DNA of 64,000 nucleotides from Deroplatys truncata (lineage: Eukaryota > Arthropoda > Insecta > Mantodea > Mantidae), in assembly GCA_030765065.1 (NCBI GenBank), contig CM060978.1, positions 112,201,692 through 112,265,691 of the forward strand, given 5' to 3'. The notes below the pieces were generated by a model that saw only the letters and a list, made by a program, of their open reading frames with translations, was not told where the DNA came from and did not search any database. The position numbers and the translations under genes were made by a program. The first letter of the stretch is position 1. Every line of letters starts with the position of its first letter. This document shows positions 50,565 through 61,567 of the stretch, one piece after another.

Positions 50565-52248
50565 AAATTACCATTTTGGTTCACTGTCTCCAACTTCTGA
50601 ATAACACTTCAACAATATTAGATGTTACAATTGAAAGCTATACCAATCAACAGGATGTCTTTGGCATTCCAGAGAACGGATATCATGATCTTTATGACCA
50701 GCTTCACTCATTTGACCCTTTTTGGTGTACAGAATCATAAAACTTCCATCTTTTAGACTCCTATTTTGTTTCTGGTTTGTAGTTCTGCATCCATGTTTCA
50801 ATACTGTTCACAAATCAATGCATAAAATCTGAGACTCTGGAAATATACCAAAACGTGCTCACACATCTGTCCTGATTCAATTCTGATCAAGTGTAAATAA
50901 GCGAGGTATCCATTTTGTTGAGAATAACATTAGATGATCCTCCAATATTATCTAGTGCACATTTTCGACAATTTTTGATAGAGATGCAGGTTTCAGCTCT
51001 CCAATGGGGCAACTTCCAAGCTTTCATGAGTGTGTTTGAATTTAATTGTGCACTTTTTTAAATAGGTTGCACAGTTCATGGTATGCCATGAAGTACAATA
51101 AAATTTCAATTTAACAGAGGTTAATAAGGTTAAGGAGTGACCATTACAGCAAATGAATAATATTGATAATAAAATATCTAATGGCACTAATATATTTTAA
51201 CAAGAATATTTTTATGTACATGAACAATTCAGAAACGAAACTCTATTATGTAGCGCAGAAAACAGCAGAGGTGATAACGCTGCCATTTTTACATTACCAT
51301 GCAGTATAATTCAGTACACATCCAGATGCACTAGCAAGAACATCGGTACTGCTACGAGTTTGCTCACTGTAACCTACAAAATGAGTGCCATGCTAAAAAC
51401 TCCTACCAATTGTGAGGTGAGTGGTGTTATAGGATTTCTTTAAGAACTTAGAAAACTCATGTAATTGAAGAGATGAAAATCGCTCAGTGCCAAGAGGGAT
51501 GATCAAAACTGTCCCATTTAAAGTTATGCAAAAGTTGAGGTTTTTGAGAACTGTGAAGTCAAGGAATGTCATGCAAAAACACAACACCCAATGTCAGCAT
51601 ACCACATTTGACTTACTTAAGTTTTTTTTTTTTAAAAGAAATTTTATAACATCACACACTTTGGATTTGGCTGGATTTTCTAGTGCTGTATTCATTTTGT
51701 ATGGTTATGGTGAGCAAACGCATAGCAGTAGAATATTCTCACTAGCATAGCTGGATGCGCACTACTGAATTACGCTGTAGAGCGACATAAAAATGGAGGT
51801 GCTATCCCCAACATTTCCTGCGTTACGTGACAATATAGGTTATTTTCCATATTGACCTCATATATACCATTTTATTGGTGATTGGTAGGGAATCCAGTAA
51901 GTCTCAATCATGAATTTTGTGAACTTGATAAAATCATTTGTTTCATTCTTAATTTGCATTTATATACCTTACTGTATTTTAACTTGAAAGTAAACCTTTG
52001 AAAAACTATTAATTTCATAGGAATTCAGGGCACATTAATCCAGGTACCAAACAACTGAGGAGCAAACCATGAGGGGGGGAAAAGGCAAAATTTTAATTCA
52101 ATTACAATTTTTACCAAAATTTGAAAGATTCTGATGAATTTTGAGTGTGAGTTTATTCAGCCAGCAGAATTTATGCATTTTTGAGCTATGAAAAGGATAT
52201 ACAATAAAAATGATTAAGCAGCATTAGGAAATATAATCTGGATCAATT

Positions 52249-52960
52249 TTGATATTAAGTTATACGACAAAACTCAATTTAATCATGAGCAACAAAACTA
52301 AAAAACTGAGAAACAAAGCACAACATTTACGAAAAAACAAAGCTCGAAACAATCGGGATAACACGATAAAAACCACAAAGGAAACAGACACTGTTGTTAA
52401 GCTGTCGACTCAATCTTTTACCGAAAAGATATGAAGCTGTTAAACAATGCTTAAAAACATGTCTGAGTTATTCACACAATATAGATGATTACATTGCAGA
52501 TGCTGAAATTATCACGTATATGATGAAAGATAAAGACAAATGGTAGCTAAAGGAAAATGCCAAAAAGTGTTGGAACAAATGTTAACTTTAAAAACTAGTA
52601 AAGCAGACTCAGAAATTAAATAGCTTATTTTTGAATTAAGTAAGAAACCTGTGATTTACCTAGGCAACAAAACCATCATATGGATAAGGATGATTATATA
52701 AACAGAGTTGATAAGCTACTACAAAAATCAAGAATATAAAGAAAAACCCAAGAATCCTATAAGATCTTATTTGATTGCAGTACAGAAGACAAACATAGCT
52801 TGATCATTCCTTAAACACAACAAGTAATCAAACCAAATAGCCATGAATTTTGAAATATTGGTTCATATGACATCATACGACTCATCAATGGGAATGACAG
52901 CAGAACAAACAACAGGAGAAAGGGAAGCAGATATCTGACAAGAGCCAGTCAACTGATCAA
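52249..52960 (+). other. Unrecognised AT-rich open stretch
   Basis: A 61-codon Lys/Asn/Thr-rich frame begins at 52249 and, after one break, similar composition continues (YEAVKQCLKTCLSYSHNIDD, then DAEIITYMMKDKDKW). It does not match a family I know. It may be a decayed mobile-element protein or chance. Confidence 0.25.
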
Positions 52961-54585
52961 CTGAGGATAAGGAGGAAGTCTCCTTGAAACATGTTCTATG
53001 ATTTGACAAGTGGAGCAAAAAATGTTTTTAAAGGTTGACCAAGTTTTCTACAATATGAAAAAAAATACTTATGATATGTCATACTCTGCATGGTTTTTAA
53101 TGCTCACTGCAAGCGTACTGACTACTATTCTAAGTGGCTCTCTCCATTTGCCTCTGCCATTAACCAGTGTTACTGTAATCTTTAACAATAGAGGATTAAG
53201 ATGAGCATGCCTTCTGCTCTTCAAAAGAATAGCCTGTAATGCCTGTTCTGGCTTCAAAGGTCCTGCCATCGTTTTCTTGGATGTCCCAGAATCTCTTTAG
53301 GTGTACACTTTACTGTCTTTTTGGGGATTCTTGGAATTCATTGTTTTGCTATTATTTTGCAGGTTTCCTGTGTGAAAGCATCATATGCTGGATATTGTGT
53401 TTATAATAATTCTGTGGAGAATTCAAAAGAAGACAGTTGCTTTTACACAGTATTTACATGGCTCTTTCCAGGCAAAGCACTTGTGCAGTAACATTGCTCC
53501 GCGTCACATGACCTGCCAGTGCATAGCAAGTGACAATGAAACAAGATAAAGGGTACTATCTCTGTCTGACTCTCTTTCTCTCTTACAGAGGCTTTCACCC
53601 ACCCGTCTCCATGTGCTCCTGACTCTAGCATCACTATTTACTTTGAGAAATTTACTTCAAGGACTAGAAAATCCAGTTTATTTGTACTCCACTTTTGCCT
53701 GTTAGTAACTAATGACTGAAACTGCCAAAATGTTTAACACACTCGCCTCCAGATAGATGCAATTATGAACAGAATAATGCCATCCGTATATTTTCTAACC
53801 ACTGATAGTTTCAGACCAACAAAAACAGCTGCTTGGTTCATTAACAACTTCCTAACTGTCCTATAAAATATCTCCTATAATCTCTTCTGGACCGAACATT
53901 TTTCAGCCTGGGTTTCCTTTATGATGTAGACCAGTTTTCATCATTCTTGAACCATCACAAATAGAAGCAAATGTATCAAAAGTCTCTATTCATAAATATT
54001 CCCTATCACTGCAAATTAACTATTACAATTACTTCTTATTAATTATTTAATTATTTATGTTCATCAAACTATATTTGTTAAATTACTATTAATTAAATCC
54101 AGATCTACTGTATTTATTTACCATACAGTTACGGTACTGAAATTTGCCATTATGCATCTATAGGCATCTGCTCTGCAATAAAGACCAGTGATTACTCTTG
54201 TGCTTTACTGAGTGCAGTATTTCACAAAGATATTTCTGTAAAATTTGGCAGACTTTAATACAGTAATTTATTGGGAACTAAGTTGAAACCTATGGGCCAC
54301 TTCATGAACTTTCCAAATGACCCTGTACATCTTGGAGTACAACTAGAAGCTACCAATTAAAAAGAATCTTCTTATATTACAAATTATACTAAATAGTACA
54401 CATGTTGAAAGTTTTGGTTCCCAAAATAACAAAAAACTATGTCTTGAGAACATAAAAAACAACACATGAATTGTATTATTTTCATGCTTTCTAAAACTTA
54501 AACGAGGGCACGTTTAGGTACAAATTACTTTTTGTACCTGAGACATTGACTGCTTCTTAATCGACCACGTTGCAATGTAACTAAC

Positions 54586-54689
54586 CTGTATCACCATCCC
54601 CATACTCTGCCATGGAATCTGTATCACTTTCTGGAGGTGCCTTTGGATCACTACTCAGTGAACCGCGGCCATGAGATTTATTGTCAAGT
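54586..54689 (-). CDS. Nrg: Neuroglian, shared cytoplasmic-tail exon (internal)
   Basis: This 104-nt exon is bounded by a TTTATTTCAG acceptor and a CAG|GTTAGT donor on the minus strand. It encodes 34 whole codons and leaves phase 1 at the donor. The peptide begins LDNKSHGRGSLSSDP and ends ESDTDSMAEYGDGDT. From memory, the Drosophila neuroglian tail has LDNKS and ESDTDSMAEYGDGDT just before the ankyrin-binding site, so the match is highly specific. Neuroglian is the insect L1CAM homologue, a single-pass adhesion molecule with Ig and FnIII domains that is linked to spectrin through ankyrin; this exon would be cytosolic. The exon encoding the juxtamembrane part is not visible upstream on the minus strand within the window, so the intron on that side is at least 9.3 kb. 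The exon would splice to either terminal exon near 46 kb, since both accept phase 1. Confidence 0.93.
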
Positions 54690-55020
54690 CTGAAATAAAC
54701 GTTAAATAATGTATAATTTATAAATGCTAAAGAATATCACTCTGCTATACTATTTGCTATTAAGGGTAAAGGTTATCAAGGGATTGTATCATAATTATCA
54801 AACAAAGAAAAAAAGCTGTAAAAGTCATCAGATATTTGCAACGCTTACTTGAATGGTCTCAGTAAAACATGCTGTTCCACAAGGTTTAACTTTAAATCCA
54901 ACATTACTTTTCCTATATATATATATCAATGATATTTTCAGTACGCCAATAATTGGTTTGACAGTAACAAAATTCATATAAACTTACAAAAATAAACTAG
55001 ATGCATTAACTTTTATATAA

Positions 55021-55880
55021 AAAAATCTGATGAGTTACACTCACATGACTTTCTCTACTCTTGTACAAACTATTTTTACAAACGTTTATTCTCCATATGC
55101 TTCATGTTACTTGAGATATCGAGATGTCAATCTTATTGCTAATTTTCATGTAGATGCAAGGGGAACATGGTAGGTTATAAGCGATAGTCAAATGTTTTAA
55201 GCGCGGTTGCTATGTGGCGCATTCTATTCTGTTTGCATATCCAGGACATAAAAAATTGAATAACGAATTTGAGAAAAAGTATAAGTATTGGAAAATTTAA
55301 GGAAATAACAAGCAATATCTCAAAAATGGTTCACTCAACTAAAAAAATGTATATGACATAAATTGTGTATTTTAACGCGATCTACATTTTTTGTGTAGTA
55401 AAATTTTGTCTATCTCTTATGGTTTACCAGTTATGCAAAAGTCGTTCACAATAAAGAATACTTTGGAGACATTCCCAGGAAATTCAAGATATACATTTTA
55501 TTTGTCATAAAAATATCTTAAACATATGATATTTTAATCAAAATCGTTGGAGCCATTTTTGAGAAAATTAAAATTTTCGAAAAATCTTCCATGTAAAGGG
55601 TACTCTGGGGTGAGGGGATTTTCTTGAAAACCTTCGTGTCGCATCCTTGGAAGATACTGAACCCAAATACCAAGTTTGGTGTTTATCCGACTGTTCGTTT
55701 CTGAGTTATGCTGTTCACAGACACACACACAGACAGACACACACATGGACATGTTTCCAAAAATGCTTTTTTGGATTCAGGGGGTCTCAAAACATGTATT
55801 TCCGGTAAAATCTCAGTATCGAAATTTTGGGTGGAATACAATACTTCCCCTACTTACTATACGTAGTAGAGAAAGTAAAA
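55021..55880 (+). mobile_element. HINE-like repeat, full-length single copy (H+B)
   Basis: One uninterrupted H module (TCTGATGAGTTACACTCACA..CCAGGACATAAA) is followed by one B module ending GTAGTAGAGAAAGTAAAA at about 55880. It is flanked by A-rich sequence. This solitary copy shows that H+B is the basic unit and that the 18.7-23.3 kb array is a derivative. It lies in the neuroglian intron upstream of the shared exon. Confidence 0.85.
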
Positions 55881-56107
55881 ATAATGCATATTTCAGGATA
55901 TAATATCAAGGCAATGAAATCACCAAATCTAGCAAAATAGCTTCTTGTTCTTTGTTATCGATCTGTGTATGAATTGGAAGGATCATATTAAACTCATATT
56001 TTGCAATGAAATCATTTACTTATTTTACAAATAAGAGCATCCAAAAAACAATTTGCTTTTCATTCATTAATGACTGGAGATTCATATGCTAAAAGATATT
56101 CCTTAGA

Positions 56108-56162
56108 GGTGGAGGTGGAGGTGGTGGTGGTAATAATAATAGCAGCAGCAGCAGCGGAGGCA
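56108..56162. repeat. Compound (GGT)n/(ATA)n/(GCA)n microsatellite
   Basis: GGAGGTGGTGGTGG, then AATAATAATAG, then CAGCAGCAGCAG in succession. Confidence 0.85.
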
Positions 56163-56528
56163 AAACAATACAACCCGCTATTCAAAACATTAGCCTGTAC
56201 TGTAGCTCTACTTTTATTTGTAGTCAACAACCCAAAAGTGTTGATAAAACATACAAATATCTACCGCAAAGAGATCTCACAAAGACTAAGTAATATTTTG
56301 CAAATATACAGTTTACTACAGTATTTCATAATTCATTTCCATCATCCATAAAGAAATTAATACTAATAATATTAAGTTCAGGTCAGCTTTAAAAAATATA
56401 ATTTTTATTGATACCTTCTATGCAGAGGATTTCATTCAATCATGAAATTTACTGTACTAACTTTGCTCCACTAAATTAATTCAGTTTTACAAATATAAAT
56501 TTACCATTATGCTTCATATACTTATATA

Positions 56529-59143
56529 CAGTGAAACTTTGATTTTACAGTCCTTCAATGAATTGGTTTTTTTGGGGGGGAAGGGGGGCAATTCCATAGA
56601 AAACTCTTGTGGTCTGTACCAATAACGCATGCATACGCAATGTTAAATTTTACCTGAATTTAAGTTTTCTGGTTTTATGTTTTCTTCAATTCTATGCCCT
56701 AAAAATAATTTCTAATGACTCATATTTTTCTAAATTTTACATTTTTTTTTTTTTTTTGCTCTCAAGTGATAATAGTTGATTCTCGTAAGATCATGGCAAA
56801 ATGGCAGGCAGTTGTCTGTTACAGAGCTTGAAAAGGCATGATTTTATAGGTTACGAACCAAACTGAGCCATTGTCTGGCATACTGGAACATATAAAAGTA
56901 ATGAATATACAAAAGTATTACACTTCAATGCATCACTGAAACCATATTAAACAATATAAAATTATAGTTGGATCTGTTTGTGAATCTCATTGAGCGTAGA
57001 AATATAGTTTAAGACAATCATTATCCTGCGGTAATGCATACGTTCAACATTGCACCATGCATGAAGATGACCTTTTGATTTATTTACACATGGCCACATA
57101 TTCAGGATAAATTTTGTTGAAACTTTATTTTGTTTACGTAATGCTCCCTATCCTGCCAAATCCTCTGCTAACCCAGAGAGTATAGAATTCTCCGGCCAAA
57201 TCATGCAACTGGAAAAATTTGTTGTTCATCTGTCTGGTGATTTTCAAAACATCTACAGCTGGCAGCAAGATGCAATCACTGTTACCTTGAACAGCATCTG
57301 TTTTGCTTTGCTACATCTACATGTGTGTTCTGATCTGTTTTGCACTTTGAAGCTGTAAAGACTGAAATCGAATTGCTGCAAATCTTTTTGAATCCACGTT
57401 CACGATTACTGAAATTTAATTTTCAATTGATATATTACAGAATGAAAGGAAATAATGCAAAAAAGCCAAGTTTTTTCAGTTAACGAGAAAACAAAAATTT
57501 TAAATCAAGTCAATGGAAATTTTGGAACACGTGTGGACTTGACTTGCGACTTGACATACCAGCATTTACATTGAATGCAATTGTTAAAAATTGTGTTGAA
57601 ATTGAAGAGACATACATGCATGGAGGTGATTTTTCAAAATGCAAATCATTAAAGCAGTCTCCTCTGCAAGAAGTGGAATCAGTTCTCGGATCATGCATGG
57701 TTTGAACAAGCCCACGCTAGCAACATATCTGTGGATGGCAGTGTGCTCTGGCAGAAAAAGTTGTACTTGGCAGCTCGGCTTGGAATCAATTTAAAAAGTG
57801 CCACAACAGTACAAAAGTCTATCAGGAGAGAGTGCAAGTGTGAGCATTGATACTGAGGAAGAATGGAAAGCTGGAGTTCTCCTTAAGGAATTAGAGGGCT
57901 ATGAAATGAAAGACATTCATAATACTGATGAAATGGGGCTGTATTATAATTTGCAGCCTCAGAAGACTCTGGCTAACAACAGGGAAAGTTGCCAGAGTGA
58001 AGCAAAAGTGAAGCAAAGGCCTACAGTTTTGTTAAGCTGTAATGTTGATGGAAGCGACAAATTATCACCATTGGTAATTGGAAGATTCCAGAAGCCACAC
58101 TACTACAAAAATGTTAAGACGTTGCCAACTCCCTACGAAGCTAATTGCAACTCTTGGATGACATGAGCCATTTTTGAAAATTATCTGTTGCAGCTTGACA
58201 GACAGGTAGGGTCACAAAACTGTAAAATCGGTTTGTTCATCAACCAGTGTGTGGCACACCTTAAGAATGTTGCATCAACATTAAGAAATGTGAAACTTGT
58301 ATTTTTTCCTGCAAACTGTACCAGTAAATTCCAGCCTTTAGGCATGGGCATAATTCTGACTTCAGTATTTTTACCTGAAGCAGGTTGTGCACAAAGCAAT
58401 TGCAATGGTTGACAATGGATTGATGGATGCAACAATAATCAAAATAAGTGTTCTCCAAGCAATGAACTTCATTTCTGAAGCATGGCTTGCTGTGACTCAA
58501 CCAACCATCAAGAACCGCTTCAGGAAAGCTGGTTTCCCTGTAGAGGATCTTGATTTGGAGGAACCTGTGCCAACTGGACTGGATAAGTTGGAGGAATCAG
58601 CATGGAAAATGGAACTCCAATGAAGCAGACTTCAATGACTGTGGCAAGTGTGATAATGAACTATCAGTGTGTGAAGTACAAACCATAGACCAAGTTCTGG
58701 GGCAGCAGGTGTCTGCTACAGAAGATGATAATATGAGGAAGAGGAACCAGAGCAACCAAAGCTACATTCCATGAAGCATTAAGTGGCTTGGATGCAGTAA
58801 AATACCTGTATTCTTTCAACATTGATAGCAAACATTTAGTGATGTGCAACAAGCTTAAAAATGAACTTTACAGATTTAAATCAACAGAGAAAATTAAATA
58901 AGTTTCCATAATAAATTGGCTGAGAGAGTAATGTTTTATAAGTCTTGACTAGCTGTTATTCCATATTGATTCAGTATTCATTTATTATTTATTCAGTTCT
59001 TTGCAATAGTAATATGTAGTATGTTAATTTGAGTAATACTGCATGCATGAAACTTTTCATTGGCTTCCTTGATTTTACATTTTCCTTAATTTTACAACAT
59101 TTTCCAGTGGTCTGCAGATAAGCGTAAAATGGGAGTTTCACTG
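56529..59143 (+). mobile_element. Tigger/pogo-type DNA transposon, 2.6 kb, TA target duplication
   Basis: The left end CAGTGAAACTTTGATTTTAC (56529) matches the reverse complement of the right end, CAGTGAAACTCCCATTTTAC (ending 59143). TA lies outside both ends (56527-56528, 59144-59145). A jerky/Tigger-like transposase relic fills the second half. A third similar end (CAGTGAAACCCTGCTTAACC) occurs alone at 59325. Confidence 0.85.
57424..58774 (+). pseudogene. Tigger/jerky-like transposase, decayed
   Basis: The N-terminal CENP-B-type DNA-binding region starts near LSEKTKILNQVNGNFGTRVD (57465), followed by WFEQAHASNISVDG (near 57695). The catalytic part has KSLSGESASV, EGYEMKDIHNTDEMGLYYNL (first Asp present, near 57925), SDKLSPLVIGRFQKPHYYKN and LFINQCVAHL near 58232. 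In intact relatives that last motif reads LFLDNCPAH, so the second Asp is lost. QPLGMGII near 58340 replaces QPLDQGII, so the third is lost too. EAWLAVTQPTIKNRFRKAGF near 58480 is the usual C-terminal helix region. A TGA follows WMT at 58164. All breaks show a long-dead copy. It lies antisense to neuroglian. Confidence 0.87.
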
Positions 59144-59218
59144 TATAAAAGTATGGGATACCACTGTGGTAAAATATCACAGTGACAGAAATATAAAAGG
59201 ATTTTTTTAATTATATTA

Positions 59219-59400
59219 AAAAAAAACAAAAAAAAAAAGAAAGAAAGAAAAGAGAGAGAGAAAAGTAAACAGTAGAGATGCATGCAGATTTTAATATTTA
59301 AACAATTCAGTATTTTAACTATTACAGTGAAACCCTGCTTAACCACACTGCAGTTAACAGAAACAGTGGAAAAAAAGAAAAAAAGGAAAGAAAGAATGAA
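59219..59400. repeat. Purine-rich low-complexity sequence
   Basis: Poly-A and (AAAG)n/(GA)n tracts at 59219-59270 and 59366-59400. Open frames here are low-complexity artefacts. Confidence 0.75.
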
Positions 59401-59814
59401 AAAATACAAAGTATTAAAATTCATGCAACCAACACTGCTGCGACAATTGGCAATGTTCTTTTGCCCCAATCCTAAATTCCAATGTAGGTTTATTATTATT
59501 ATTGTTTAATTTTTTTTAATTTTAAAGAAAGAGAGCAATAAATGCTCTTTGCAATGTGACCAGTTATGGTCTATTGTGCTTCCCTTCATTTAATCTCATA
59601 AGATCTTTGCCTCCTTTGCAAACTCTCCAAGTCTCTTAGCAGGCACTTCTTGAAATTGTAAGATAACCTGCTTAAGTGATTTAACCCTAAGAACTGAGAG
59701 CTTCACAGTGTGGCAGTAATTTGTATCACAATAATGTAAATGCCAGAGTGATTGTAGTGTAAATAAGCATTATTGTATGACATTGATTTGAGATGTTTGT
59801 TAATTATAAGCATT

Positions 59815-60490
59815 GTTAGGAAATAAGTTTTCACGGCCTCACTGAAACTGACAATAAGATCGGTTAACAATGAGCGAGGGGCTGAGTTGTTTATCAATTA
59901 TTAGAGACAAGCAAATGACGTCAGATTGGCGCGCTTTTCTTAGAAATGGCGGGAATTTCTTCCCTAGAGCATATGTTTTCGTAATTTTTGATTGGATATA
60001 AATATAGACGCTAATGTTGGCACGTTTTATTAACCAATAGCAGCTCGGTTATAATCTTTAGGCATATTAGGGTGTGGGAGTATAAAAAGCTAAAGCCAGA
60101 GGCAAGTATTGCCCAGTTCAACAAAATCATCCACACGTTACACGTCGCTGAGTCCAACAGAATCAGTCAGAAGTTAAATGTCGCTTAGTTCAACTTAAGT
60201 ATTCGTGAGTTATACGTCGCATAGTTCAACGGAAGCATACATGAAGTACACGTTACGCAATTCTACAGAATCTCTCGCGTCGTAAAGTTATTTATAAATG
60301 TGAAATATGCAAATTAATAAAGTGCGGCAAATAAGTGATTATAATAACATTAGAAAACATAACAGTTTCAGTCTGGTGTGTATTAAGAATAATATGTGAA
60401 ATTGAATACTGTGTGACGACAATAAAAGTGTAAAAACAAATTCTTTTATCAGTGTTATCTTTCAGTAACAAAATCCTTTCCGTTTACACA
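59815..60490 (+). mobile_element. LTR-like fossil unit (possible solo LTR)
   Basis: A CCAAT box (near 60037), a TATA box (TATAAAAAG at 60081-60089) and an AATAAA-type signal near 60420 are arranged like the U3-R-U5 parts of an invertebrate LTR. The unit may begin at TGTTAGG (59815) and end at TTACACA (60490). No matching target duplication or internal coding region was found, so a cellular-type promoter repeat remains possible. Age cannot be judged from one copy. Confidence 0.35.
60111..60282 (+). repeat. 36-bp tandem repeat, about 4.8 copies
   Basis: Units start at 60111, 60147, 60183, 60219 and 60255. They share the pattern GCNNAGTTCAAC...GTTACACGTC. The unit length is exactly 36 bp in four copies while the sequence has diverged. 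The array starts about 30 bp after the TATA box, where transcription would start. Confidence 0.85.
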
Positions 60491-60837
60491 CCCTGTTTAA
60501 GAGATGTGCTCGACCAAGAAACAATAGCTAGCCGAAGGAAATTAACCCAACATTCAAAGTAGTAAACCAATAACAGGCGCTCAGAAATAAGATAACACGA
60601 AGTGACCGCAACAAATTGGCTCCCATACGTTGTGCAGATAAACATGAAGCATCTTACAACTACCAAAAAATAATCTACTCCAACAGTCACACAGCAAATG
60701 AGATACTGTTTCATTTGCTCTCCTGCATAGTCTATATATTTGATTTCCAAAATATACTATGAGGAAAAAAAAGTATAAGATCATTCCATTAAAAATAAAA
60801 ATGGTAACTTACCCACAAGTAAAATTGAATAATTAAA

Positions 60838-61440
60838 GAGGTGGCAAGAAATCTTAGTGAAATGTTAAACCTAAATGATATAAATGAAAGACATGAAAAT
60901 AAAAATGAAAATGAAGAAATAAATAAAAATGATATGGAAGAAAATTTTGTACACGATAGAAACATACATTGCAAAATTTATACACCAACTGAAAGTGAAA
61001 TAATTACAGCACTGAAACAAAACAAAAATGGGAAAGCTGCAGGAATAGATATTTCTCCTGAGATACTATAGGCTGATATTAATTTTACAGCAGACATCAT
61101 TCACCCATTTATTGAGCAAATATAGGAGAAAGAGAATCTACCAACTGGAATCTGACTGGAATAAAGGACTAATTGTTAAAATATCTCCCCCAAAAGGGGG
61201 GGACTACAATGGTGTGTAATAATTGGAGGGGAATCATGTTATCAATTTCCAGTAAAATTCTATCAGAATCATGTATAATAGAATTGCGCAAGAGGTAAAT
61301 AAATTGATAAGGAAAGAACAAGCAGATTCTGAATATAAAGGTCATATGTTGATCAAATAAGTATTCTAAGAATAATCTGTGACAGAGCAATGAATGGAGG
61401 AACACTATACCTTTTTTAACATAACACTTAATGGGAAACA
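60838..61440 (+). mobile_element. LINE reverse-transcriptase fragment, N-terminal part
   Basis: An open frame runs from about 60841 through PTESEIITALKQNKNGKAAG then IDISPEIL (near 60985-61070). It continues with FTADIIHPFIEQI, a decayed GLIVKISP..NNWRGI block, and QADSEYKGHMLIKQVF. These match the LINE RT opening: the KNGKAPGIDGIP..L motif, then WRGITLLS and DQIF..R. It stops before the FADD catalytic motif. Strand is plus. Its 5' and 3' parts are missing; it abuts the Penelope-like remnant at 61.47 kb. Confidence 0.75.
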
Positions 61441-61472
61441 CAGTGAAGTAGATAAAATATTAATAAAAAATC

Positions 61473-61567
61473 TAGTGGCAGTACACTCTAACTTCACTCT
61501 TTCAAGATAATTACCTTGAATGCATTTCGAAGACAACTTGTCTTCATCATCAGCTAAAAGCCACTAA
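61473..61567 (-). ncRNA. Hammerhead-ribozyme-like motif in Penelope-like remnant
   Basis: The minus strand contains CTGATGA (61547-61553), a perfect hairpin GAAGACAAGTTGTCTTC (stem II) and GAAA (61525-61528), the conserved hammerhead core. TTCAAG..CTTGAA forms a hairpin in the stem III region. TAGTGGC..GCCACTA closes stem I, with a GTA cleavage-type triplet just inside. Stem III is weak next to the core. Confidence 0.65.

Larger units (their letters stand above)
46087..54585 (-). other. Nrg: Neuroglian intron between shared and terminal exons
   Basis: The intron is bounded by the donor at 54585 and the acceptor before exon A. It contains a plus-strand LINE 5' fragment (46690-47450), an 87-nt hairpin (50478-50564) and an unrecognised AT-rich open stretch near 52249-52960. 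The remaining parts (47450-50477, 50565-52248, 52960-54585) show no gene or repeat that I can name. Confidence 0.75.

Noticed and set aside
56070-56351. 93-codon frame with Glu/Val, Ile and Ala runs
   Set aside because: The runs are the translated GGT/ATA/GCA microsatellite.
59815-60490. Definite solo LTR with target duplication
   Set aside because: The TATA and poly(A) layout fits, but no matching duplication could be found at any TG..CA boundary tried, so it stays a low-confidence call.
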